Positions 55,301-64,000 of a DNA stretch of 64,000 bases are shown here, in pieces. The stretch is from NCBI RefSeq assembly GCF_026914185.1, contig NC_070571.1, positions 3,348,001 to 3,412,000 of the forward strand. The letters are read 5' to 3'. Made by a program: the position numbers and the translations under genes. Source of the stretch: Puccinia triticina (lineage: Eukaryota; Basidiomycota; Pucciniomycetes; Pucciniales; Pucciniaceae). The stretch's first letter is position 1; each line of letters opens with the position of its first letter. The notes under the pieces are model-generated. The model was not told where the DNA came from. It saw nothing but the letters and a program-made list of their open reading frames with translations, and searched no databases.

Positions 55301-57540
55301 TTTGGCAACCAATCACATTGTGGCTGCTACATTTGGGGGTTTTGTGGTCATTCAAGGTACACAATTAATCTTTGAGGGCTTTTGATCATTTTGGTTCCAA
55401 TATAATGAAAGGAATCCCACGCTGCGCTGAGATAAAGTGGCAGAAACACCAAGAAACTACCAAATTAGTGATATTTGGCAACTGATCACAGTGTGGCTGC
55501 TACATTTGGGGGTATTGTGGTCATTCAAGGTACACAATGAATCTTCAGGGGCATTTGATCATTTCGGTTCCAATATCATGGAAGAACTCCCATGCTGCGC
55601 TGAGATATGGTGGCAGAAACACCAAGAAACTACCAAATTAGTGATATTTGGCAACTGATCACATTGTGGCTGCTTCATTCAGGGGTTTTGTGGTCAACCA
55701 AGCGCCTCAATGAATGTTTGAGGGCGTGTGATCATTTTGGTACCAATATCACGGAAGAACTCCTATGCTGTGATGAGATATAAATTAGTGATATTTGGCA
55801 ACTGATCACATTGTGGCTGCTACATTTTGGGGTTTTTGTGGTCATTCAAGGTACACAATGAATTCTTCAGGGCAAGTGATCATTTTGGTACCAATATCAT
55901 GGGAGAACTCCCATGCTGCACTGAGATATAGTGGCAGAAACACCAAGGAACTACCAAATTAGTGATATTTTGCAACTGATCACAGTGTGGCTGCTACATT
56001 TGGGGGAATTGTGGTCATTAAAGGTACACAATGAATCTTCAGGGGCATGTGATCATTTTATTGCCAATATCATGGAAGAAATCCCATGCTGCGCTGAGAT
56101 ATAGTGGCAGAAACACCAAATTAGTGATATTTGGCAACTGATCACATCGTGGCTGCTACATTCAGGGGTTTTGTGGTCACCCAAGGGCCTCAATGAATGT
56201 TTGAGGGCGTGTGATCATTTTGGTACCAATATCATGGAAGAACTCCCATGCTGTGATGAGATATAGTGGCAGAAACACCAAGAAACTACCAAATTAGTGA
56301 TATTTTGCAACTCATCACAGTGTGGCTGCTACACTTGGGGGTTTTGTGGTCATTCAAGGTACTCAATCGGTCTCCGAGGGCATTTGATCATCTTGGTACC
56401 AATATCTTGGAATAACTCCCATGCTGCAATGAGATATAGTGGCAGAAACACCAAGAAACTACCAAATTAGTGATATTTTGCGACTGATCACATTGTGGCT
56501 GCTACATTTGGGGGTTTTGTGGTCATCCAAGGTACTCAATGAATGTTTGAGGGTGTTTGATCATTTTGGTACCAATATAATGGAATAACTCCCATGCTGC
56601 GCTGAGATATAGTGGCAGAACCCCGAGAAACTAACAAATTAGTGATATTTGGCAACTGATCACATTGTGGCTGCTACATTTGGGGGTTTTGTGGTCATTC
56701 AAGGTACCCAATGAATCTTCAGGGGCATTTGATCATTTTGGTACCAATATCATGGAAGAACTCCCATGCTGCACTGAGAGATAGTGGCAGAAACACCAAA
56801 AACTACCAAATTAGTGATATTTGGCAACTGATCACATTGTGCCTGCTACAATTGGGGGTTTTGTGCTCATTGGAGGTACTCAATCAATCTTTAAGGGCAT
56901 TTGATCATCTTGGTACCAATATCATGGAAGAACTCCCATGCTGCGCTGAGATATAGTGGCAGAAACACCAAGAAACAACCAAATTAGTGAGATTTGGCAA
57001 CTGGTCAGATTGTAGCTGCTACATTTGGAGGATTTGTGGTCATTTAAGGTACACAATGAATCCTTGGTGGCTATTGATCATTATGATACCAATATCATGG
57101 AAGAACTCCCAGGCTGTGTTCAGATATAGTGGCAGAAACACCAAGAAACTACCAAATCAATGATATTTGGCAACTGATCAGATCGTAGGGGCTACATTAG
57201 GGGGTTTTGTGGTCATTTAAGGTACACAATGAATCCTTGGGGGCTATTGATCATTTGGATTGCAATATCGTGGAAGAATTCCCAGGCTGTGTTGAGATAT
57301 AGTTGCAGCAACACCAAGAAACTACCAAATTAATGACATTTGGCAACTGATCAGATTGTAGCTGCTAAATTTGGGTTATGTGGTAATTTAAGGTACAAAA
57401 TGAATCCTTGGGGGCTATTGATCATTTTGATACCAATATCATGGAAGAACTTCCACGCTGTGTTGAGATATAGTGGCAGAAAGGGCCAGAAACTACCAAA
57501 TTAGTGATATTTGGGAACTGATCACATTGTTGCCGCTGCA
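49318..57540 (+). repeat. 173-bp satellite array, right block (about 47 units)
   Basis: The same unit in the other orientation: ACTGATCACATTGTGGCTGC, CATTTGGGGGTTTTGTGGTC, ATCATGGAAGAACTCCCATG, GATATAGTGGCAGAAACACC. Successive GATATAGTGGCAG landmarks near the start are 173 bp apart. Blocks of several units recur as a higher-order repeat of 1419 bp between 51.6 and 55.4 kb. Units near the right edge are more diverged, like those of the left block, so the middle has been amplified most recently. Open frames of up to 94 codons recur with the repeats and are not genes. Confidence 0.93.
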
Positions 57541-58205
57541 TAATGGATGCAACCCCAAATAAGTTATATTTTAAAATATTTCTGGGTTTTATATGCAGAA
57601 AAATTGTCCAATGAAATTTCATGTGGAAATATTCCTCATTAATCTGTGGTTGATAACAAAAGTAGATAAAAAAAAGAACCTGACAAAAATATGCTAAACC
57701 TTGGTAAACTAATTTCAAAAAGGCCTTCTATGCATGTAGCACCACAAGTATGATATGCAATATCTTGAGCAAGTTCAACCAACCAAATTAAAAATGTGTG
57801 CAGGATGGTATCATGAGAGAGGCCAGGGGTCAATGTTTTTCCTCTTTTGAAAAAAAGTTGATTTGGAGACTTCTGATAACATCAATTGTTGAAGTAAAAA
57901 AAAAAAAGAAAAAAAAATTGAGACCCCTCAGCTACCCTGGATTAATTCTAAAACTTGCAACGTCTTTTTTTCAGGAAGAATTGAGTGGTGTATGTAGAAA
58001 TTTATGAATGTTATCAGGCAAAAGAAAAAAAAATTCCTGTGGCTTGAAGCTAACAGAGGCAGAAGGAGAGAGATTATAGAATAGTATCAAGGAGACATGG
58101 AAAACAGACAAAGGTATCAAGAGGAACAATAAAAAAAAAAATTGATCAATATAAATTGATCAATATACGCTATATTGATGAATATACGACATCGCAAATT
58201 CATCC
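57541..58205 (-). repeat. Right shoulder of the giant palindrome
   Basis: Inverse of 47040-47690. Differences are mostly in A/T runs and single substitutions (for example AATATTTTAAAATATAACTT is present only on this side near 57565). Confidence 0.88.
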
Positions 58206-58209
58206 ATCT

Positions 58210-59735
58210 TGGTAGTGACAGGCAACCGGGAGGTATTCCTCCCGGTTGACCTCTGTATGCAACAGTCAACCGGGAGGAATCCCTCCCAGTCAGCAACCAT
58301 AAACACCAGTCAACTGGGTAGTAAACCCCCCAGTTGACAGGATAATGCAACAGTTGGCTGGGAGGGAATTCTCCCGGTTGACTGTTGCGTACAGCGGTCG
58401 GCCGGGAGGAATCCCTCCTGGTTAACTGTTGCATATAGCTGTCAACCGGGAGGGATTCTTCCCGGTTGACTGGTGTACACAACAGCCGGCCGGGCAGGGA
58501 TTGCTCCTGTTCAAATGGTATGTATAGTTGTTGAACGGGAGGGATCCCTGCCTATTGACGCCTATACACACCAAAGAATCCCTCCCGGCCAACAGCTATA
58601 TGCAACACTTGACCGGGAGGATTCCTACCCGTTCAACCAGTCTACCCACCTGTTGACCGGGGGAAATCCCTCCCGGTTGACAGGATAATGCAACAGTCAA
58701 CCGGGAGGGATTGCTCCCGGTCAACTGGTGTGTATACTGGTTGACCGGGAGGGATCCCTGCCGTGAAATGTCGCGTATAGCTGTCAACCGGGAGGGATTC
58801 CTCCCAGGCTGCACGCAACTGTTGATCTTGAGACATCCCTCCCGGCCGTCTGTTGCATACACCAGTCAACCGGGAGGAATCCCTCCCGGTCAACAGCTAT
58901 ACGCAACAGTTGCCCGGGAGGGATTCCTCCTGGTCGAGCGCTGTACGCAACAGCAAACCGGGAGAAATCCCTCCCGGTTGACTGTTGAATTATCCTTTTG
59001 ACCCGGAGGGATTTCCCCCGGTCAACAAGTGGGTAGACTGGTTGAACGGGTGGGATCCCTCCCAGTTGAGTGTCACATATAGCTGTCACCCGGGATGGAT
59101 TCCTCTTGGTTGACTGGTGTGTATAGGCATTGACCGGCAGGGATCCCTCCTGGTCAACAACTATGAATACCAGTCAAACGGGAGCAATCCCCGCCCGGCC
59201 AGCTGTTGCTTACACCAGTTGACGGGGAAGAATCCCTCCCGGTAAACAACCGCTGTACGCAACAGTCAACCGGGAGAATTCCCTCCCGGTTGACTGTTGC
59301 ATTATCCTGTCAACTGGGAGGGATATTCCCCAGTTGACTGGTGTTTATAGTTGCCGACTGGGAGGGATACTCCCCAGTCAACTGGTGTGTAGAGTCACCA
59401 ACCGGGAGGGATTGCCCACGGTTGACTGTTGCGTACAGGGGTTGACTGGGAGGCATTCCTCCCGGTCAACTCTTGCATATAGCAGTTGAATGGGAGGGAT
59501 TCTTCCCGGCTGCCTGGTGTAAGCAACCGCTGGACAGGAGGGATTGATCCTGGCCGACTGGTATGTATAAGTTGTTGACCAGGAGGCATTCCTCCCAGTC
59601 AACTTTTGCGTACAACAGTTGACAGGGAGGAATCCGTCCCGGTCAACTGTTGCATTATCCTGCCGACCGGGAGGGATTCCTCCTGGTCAACTGGTGTGTA
59701 TGTATAATTGATGACCGGGAGTGATAGAATTCACA
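58210..59735. repeat. Array of CAACCGGGAGG palindromes (about 26)
   Basis: Perfect or near-perfect palindromes built from CAACCGGGAGG and CCTCCCGGTTG around GAATC or GATTC, spaced about 55-60 bp apart by short AT-containing links such as GACTGTTGCATA. They run without a reading frame. The left shoulder carries only about three such palindromes (46905-47040), so this array expanded or was lost on one side. Confidence 0.9.
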
Positions 59736-60880
59736 AGACTAGGATGAATTACTTGTGTTAGATATGGATCAATCTGTCAGACACAGGGATGGAGAATTAA
59801 GAAATGACAAATGTACCTAGGAGCAGATCCGCTCTCTTGTACTAAAAGATAGATAATATTTTATAAAAAGCTTGGACTGCAAAGCAGCTGGGAATTCTGA
59901 AGATCTAAAGCTGAAGCGACTGTGGTCAACATCATTAACTGGACTCCCATGAAGGTGAGCTGAGTAAGACAAATCTCATGTTAGACTTGTTGGGCCTGAT
60001 TCTCAGTGGTCCCTGATATACGAGCTGCAAGAGTGCCGGAACTGCAGTTCTCTAACATTCAGTACAGTACAACTGTCAGTTCTGTGCTACTCATGAGAGG
60101 GCTCTGCAGCAATGGACTTACCACCAATTACGGTGTTGGTGATCCTATCACGGAGGCTGGAACCTATTAGGTCTGGTGTGGCGTTGGATGCGAGTGAGCT
60201 GAATCATGAGAAAATCATCCTGATCAGCAACAACTCTTGTCCTAGCTATGGCGATCCCAGAATTCATGCTTACCTGGTAGGTTGCCTGTTGTGCTTGGTT
60301 CGCTTGGGCTCTTTGTCAATTGTTGATGTGGCTGTAGAGAGGGGAGTGGAGGAATTAGCTTTTGCACATTCCCACCACCTGGGAGCAGCATGCATAATGC
60401 ATGCGCCGACTCACCTTGGCCCCTTTTAGGGTTAGGTTTAGAGATCTTGCGCTTCCTCTGATTTGGGGTCAAGCCCAAATCCTGACAGGGAGGAATCATC
60501 CTGGTCAGCCCTTGTGTGAAGCCCCACATGTCTTGCGGGTTTCACAAGGCCATACGGGCCATGTCACTTGTTGAAGACTATAGTTCAGCCTGTACCCCTT
60601 GCCCCATCTAGCCTGGCAGAGACTCCGACCCCATTCTCTCTCTGCTCAGGCTAGATAAGCCTTTCATTTCTTGTCTTTTCCTCATAGTTCCTCTCAGGCT
60701 TGTACATAGACTAACAGAGAGACTCCAACCCCATTCTCTCTCTGCTTGGGCTAGCCACGCAATCCAAGCTCCCCAACCGTTGGTTCTAGAACCATTAGGC
60801 CTCCGAGCCTGTTCCACTGTGACTCTCCAGCCTCCAAACAGTGAAGGGTCTCCTGACCCTTACACCTTGTCTTATGTACA
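59736..60880. other. Unique sequence inside the 15.6 kb region
   Basis: No recognisable gene. A plus-strand frame at 60112-60429 (105 codons) begins MDLPPITVLVILSRRLEPIR but has no domain. At 60610-60780 a twofold AGAGACTCC...CTCTCTCTGC...GGCTAG module resembles the one at 30716-30815. Confidence 0.35.
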
Positions 60881-61320
60881 CCATGGGGCGGTTTTCTGGG
60901 AAACCGCCCCATCCGATGGACGCTTTTGCCCTGGAAGCGTCCAGAGCATTCGTTGGACGCTATGGGGCAAAAGCATCACTTGGACGGTTTCAAGCGTCCA
61001 AGTGCCGCTTTGCTGGCCAAAGCTTCATTTGGATGCCAAAAAAATAGCATCCATCAGACACTCTCCTCCAGGAGTGTCCAATGGACGCTTTTCACACAAA
61101 TGGGCACTCCGACAATCAGACACTCCAGCCGGAGTTTCCAATGGACACCAAACAAGTTGCCCAGCGGACACTCTTGGTTGAGAGTGTCCAATGATTGCAA
61201 GAAACACTGTGCATCACCCTTGATTCATGAGGGTGTCCAATGGACACCAAGAAAAAAAAACCCTCAGACACCATTGATCAAAACTGTGCAATTGATCTGA
61301 GTGTCCAATAGAATGTTGGG
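60881..61320. repeat. Interspersed AGTGTCCAATGGACNC repeats
   Basis: About ten phrases of the type GTGTCCAATGGACGC or its inverse GCGTCCA...GACACTC occur in 440 bp (for example near 61073, 61135, 61186, 61231). Starting with CATGGGGCGGTTTTCTGG and its inverse GGGAAACCGCCCCAT (60884-60912), the block contains several short hairpins. Non-coding. Confidence 0.65.
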
Positions 61321-61447
61321 CGGTGAAGGGGTGTTGTCGGTTGCGGTCTATGTGTGATGAAGGTGGAAGTATTTGAAGGTGCTGTCTATGTGGCGTAGTT
61401 GGGACAGCCAGGCTCCCCAGGTTAGGTGCACAGTAGGTCTCACAGCA

Positions 61448-61548
61448 GGCAATCGGATGTCGCGCACAGCCCGCAGCAACACCCCAGCCAAGGGGACCCC
61501 CTTTACTTGGGTGTTGCTGCGGGCTGCGTGCAACATCCCATTGCCCGC
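61448..61548. repeat. Hairpin with about 42-bp arms
   Basis: GGCAATCGGATGTCGCGC, then CAGCCCGCAGCAACACCC, is followed after about 15 bases by the near-perfect inverse GGGTGTTGCTGCGGGCTG and GCAACATCCCATTGCC. Confidence 0.75.
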
Positions 61549-62130
61549 TGTGTCTCATGTTTGACCCCTCTGCAAGCGGTGGTGCATGTTGGCTGGCCGG
61601 GCAACTCATTTTTTGATGCCCGCTGGAGTGTGGAGCCATCCAGCGGATGGTCCTTCAATCATCCGCTGAACGTTCCCTGATCCGTACATGGGATGGTTTG
61701 TCCAAACCATCTGACGCGAGGGAAGTACAATGACCGTCCAAAGGATGGACTCCCCCGCGCAAGAGCCTGACAGCCAAAAGTGTGACCATTGGTCAAACCA
61801 ATGGATGTCCTGGATGGCCCGTGGTGTATGCTGCTAACCAGAAGGGGACAAGGGCACATGTCCTAGTCAAAAAAAGGGCTTGTGTGTATGTGTATGTATT
61901 TATGTTAATACATGTTATTGTGCAGGTGTTGAGGTATGTTTATGGCTCAGGACACCCTTGGCAAATGCAAAGACTGTGCACCAAGTCCAACACTGAGCCC
62001 AATTCTCGCAATCTTCTTGTGATGCTGAGCCACTCCATGATAAATCATGGAATAAACCTGGATGAACGTGAATTATCACCCTGGATTGCACATGGCAACT
62101 GACAGCACTCTTGAGTTTTTTTCATAGTGA

Positions 62131-62499
62131 ACAAAATTTCAACCGCGTCTCACTGGCCGTACAATTGGTTCTTCAGCAACGAGTTGGTGTCGCACCAAAC
62201 CAGCCCCTCACCTTCATGATGCTACAAGTAGCCATTGCTTGGACCCTCCCGGGACCTCAGTCCTAAATGTCTCAAACATCCAACTCCATATCGCTGGTCT
62301 AGTCAACGAACTGCAATTGCAACGTGAAGCCAACAAAGAGAGGCAAATAGCTGAACGCCTCCGTAGACAAGCTGATGGAGTGCGGACCCGAGCAAGATGG
62401 GAACTTGAGAAAGATTTGAAAATCTCCACCATTGTATTGGCAGTGATCAAAGATTTTGCCACGGACGATTTTCTCAATACCAACGGCTCCAACATCTGA
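62131..62499 (+). pseudogene. Coiled-coil-containing gene fragment, family unknown
   Basis: An open frame directly right of the 15.6 kb region, most protein-like from 62270: LNVSNIQLHIAGLVNELQLQ followed by REANKERQIAERLRRQADGV and RTRARWELEKDLKISTIVLA, ending GSNI at a TGA at 62500. The middle is strongly amphipathic and charged, a probable coiled coil. I do not recognise a family. It begins abruptly at the insertion boundary, so it may be the 3' part of the gene whose 5' part is at 46160-46534. Confidence 0.45.
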
Positions 62500-62533
62500 A
62501 GATGGGGGCAAGCCCTTTGCGCCACTGCTGCTA

Positions 62534-62946
62534 GGAGTGTGCCAAAGCACACTCCGTTATAGGAATGTGCCAAAGCACACTCCATTATAGGAGTGTGCCA
62601 AAGCACACTCCATTATAGGAGTGTGCCAAAGCACACTCCATTATAGGAGTGTGCCAAAGCACACTTTGTTATAGGAGTGTGCCAAAGCACACTTTGTTAT
62701 AGGAGTGTGCCAAAGCACACTCCGTTATAGGAGTGTGCCAAAGCACACTCTGTAATAGGAGTGTGCCAAAGCACACTCCCTAACAGGAGTGTGCCAAAGC
62801 ACACTCCCTAACAGGAGTGTGCCAAAGCACACTCCGTAATAGGAGTGTGCCAAAGCACGCTCCGGAATAGGAGTGTGCGAAAGCACACTCCGGAATAGGA
62901 GTGTGCCAAAGCACAATCCGTAATAGGAGTGTGCCAAAGCAAACTC
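62534..62946. repeat. 28-bp hairpin minisatellite, about 15 units
   Basis: Each unit is a perfect 9-bp stem (GGAGTGTGC and GCACACTCC) with a CAAA loop, plus a 6-bp spacer (GTTATA, ATTATA, GTAATA or CTAACA). Spacer variants occur in neighbouring pairs, showing stepwise expansion. Substitutions within stems are rare. Confidence 0.95.
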
Positions 62947-63009
62947 AACCAGCCCCTGCCTAGCACCACCAACCTCCCACTTGCGTAGCCTCATCCTCTG
63001 CCAAACCAT

Positions 63010-63345
63010 TCAACCCCCACTCCCTCTGCCAAACCCGTCAATGCCTAACAACGTTATTTCTTGGGTATTGCAATGTGGATTGTTGTAAAAGCCGTTGGTT
63101 GTGAGGGTGGCATGGGGTGCACAATCAAATTTTCCGAGTTCATCCTTGAACTTGAATGATGAGAGTGAAGGGATTGAGTTCTCCCCCATTATTTGTCTAT
63201 TGCCCTTGAACCGGACGTTGGCAAGACTGTGGAACATTTTACCAAGGATTTGTGAGACTCGTCCTGATTGGGAGACAAGGCCAAGATATTTTGCAAGTTG
63301 GCCGATGATCAAAGATTCCCTGAAATAGACACCAAAGAGCTCATA
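63010..63345 (-). pseudogene. Second TET/JBP-like 2OG-Fe(II) oxygenase fragment
   Basis: The minus strand encodes SGRVSQILGKMFHSLANVRF, then NSIPSLSSFKFKDELGKFDC and APHATLTTNGFYNNPHCNTQ. This layout (GxxFHxxA, IPSxxxxxF..., FxCxPHxTxTxxGFxNPPHxDxD) fits the basidiomycete TET/JBP-like family also seen at 32246-33570. The expected iron-binding HxD is HCN here, so the aspartate is lost. The fragment is flanked on both sides by 28-bp hairpin arrays. No second half with the distal His is seen. Confidence 0.55.
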
Positions 63346-63348
63346 TAA

Positions 63349-63480
63349 TGGAGTGTGCCAAAGCACACTCCGTAATAGGAGTGTGCCAAAGCACACTCTG
63401 TAATAGGAGTGTGCCCAAGAACACTCTGTAATAATAGGAGTGTGCCCAAGAACACTCCCTAATAAGAGTGTGCCCAAGGG
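63349..63480. repeat. 28-bp hairpin minisatellite, second array (about 5 units)
   Basis: Units as at 62534-62946, but the later ones are changed to GTGTGCCCAAGAACACTC, weakening the stem, with spacers GTAATA and TAATAATA. Confidence 0.9.
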
Positions 63481-64000
63481 GCTCATTTCAGATGCATGCT
63501 TCACCGCACGCAAAACCACTCCGCAAACTGAAACGCCCAAATCAGTGCACAAGTTACCTCCGTCCCCACCTCCCCCATTATTTCCACTTTGGTTTAAGAA
63601 GGTCAAACCTGGGCCTGCGCTGACCAAAGGAACAGGAGGGATAACCGTGAAGTGGCCAAGACTAGACAATGACAGGTCCAACTCTGAAAGCTTGGATCCT
63701 GACAACGGCAAAACATTGCCCCTGCAAGTTTACTATCACCAGGCACTCAACCTTAGGTGTTAGTCATTTCTTTTCCTGGACAATTCTCCATTTCCCCACT
63801 GACAATTAACCATTTCATACAACCTTGGGATTGATGCTCCGACGCAAGCTGCAAGGAAATTGGATGTTTTCTTCCACACTGAAGGAATTGAAAGCTCAAA
63901 GTACTGCACCAGGATACCGCGTCAAGCAATTTTTGTTTCTAATTCTCGTAAAACTTTGGATCAATAGCAACACAAATTATGAGGCGGGAGGATCCACTCC
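63481..64000. other. Unassigned sequence at the right edge
   Basis: An open plus-strand frame (to 63763) reads KVKPGPALTKGTGGITVKWP and DNDRSNSESLDPDNGKTLPL and might be coding, but no family is recognised; a minus-strand frame overlaps it. Nothing is seen in 63770-64000. Confidence 0.3.

Larger units (their letters stand above)
46535..62129. mobile_element. 15.6 kb region bounded by CACTG/CACTA inverted ends; giant satellite-bearing element
   Basis: Left end CACTGTGAAAAAAACTCAAG at 46535; right end, inverted, CACTATGAAAAAAACTCAAG ending at 62129. Agreement continues through GTGCTGTCAGTTG-type sequence for about 45 bp. Flanking triplets are GAC (46532-46534) and AAC (62130-62132), an imperfect 3-bp duplication. 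The ends are close relatives of those of the exactly defined 943-bp element at 25128-26070. The interior holds a large palindrome with a 173-bp satellite, a CAACCGGGAGG array and unique sequence, but no transposase. Treating the whole as one element is inference; nested insertions may account for parts of it. Confidence 0.65.

Noticed and set aside
52081..55375. Three nearly identical 94-codon frames (52081, 53500, 55091)
   Set aside because: They are copies of the satellite higher-order repeat. Their spacing equals the repeat period, and neighbouring units carry stops in the same place.
47691..57540. Centromere
   Set aside because: Monomer length fits, but the array is only about 10 kb, inverted, and bounded by CACTG-type ends. 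Nothing in the sequence itself shows centromere function.
62534..62946. CRISPR-like look of regularly spaced palindromic repeats
   Set aside because: Spacers are only 6 bp and nearly identical, there are no cas genes, and the window is eukaryotic.

Overview
This 64 kb window is eukaryotic, almost certainly fungal, and consists nearly entirely of nested transposable elements and tandem or inverted repeat arrays. I recognise no intact host gene. The gene relics point to a fungus: a GT15 mannosyltransferase piece (about 7.15-7.45 kb), a poly(A)-binding-protein piece (about 13.35-13.55 kb), a Helitron/Pif1 helicase piece (about 12.86-13.2 kb) and two broken TET/JBP-like 2OG-Fe(II) oxygenase genes (32.2-33.6 kb and 63.0-63.35 kb). 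The TET/JBP type expressed here resembles the large families of rust fungi (Pucciniales), so a rust-like basidiomycete is my best guess; that is inference.

Layout. (1) 1-6.3 kb: broken Ty3/Gypsy pieces on the minus strand (integrase fragments, then protease and gag of a second clade) with a truncated LTR inserted in the integrase. (2) 6.3-13.8 kb: gene relics, a 1.05 kb palindromic element with CACTA...TAGTG ends, and a 1.65 kb double palindrome. (3) 13849-30486: one near-complete Ty3/Gypsy element on the minus strand, about 8.36 kb once two insertions are subtracted. Its left LTR is split by a 7334-bp element with CACTG...CAGTG ends and a CTG target duplication; its protease/RT region is split by a 943-bp element with CACTG...CAGTG ends and an AAT duplication. 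(4) 30.5-36.4 kb: inverted repeats of a GACCGGG-type hairpin array around a TET/JBP-like pseudogene and a 448-bp GCTAACGC-rich element. (5) 36379-45347: a second LTR-bounded Ty3/Gypsy element (minus strand) with tRNA-Tyr-like sequence at its primer-binding site and four related intron-like modules. (6) 46535-62129: a 15.6 kb region bounded by CACTG...TAGTG inverted ends, holding a roughly 9.8 kb inverted array of a 173-bp satellite and an array of CAACCGGGAGG palindromes. (7) 62.1-64 kb: a coiled-coil gene fragment, a 28-bp hairpin minisatellite and the second TET/JBP-like relic.

The main theme is a set of transposase-free elements with CACTA/CACTG ends whose interiors are tandem arrays, mostly arranged as giant inverted repeats. 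Four such elements lie here, from 0.94 to 15.6 kb, and two of them have perfect 3-bp target duplications as expected of the CACTA (EnSpm) superfamily. I found no transposase for any of them, so they would depend on one supplied elsewhere.
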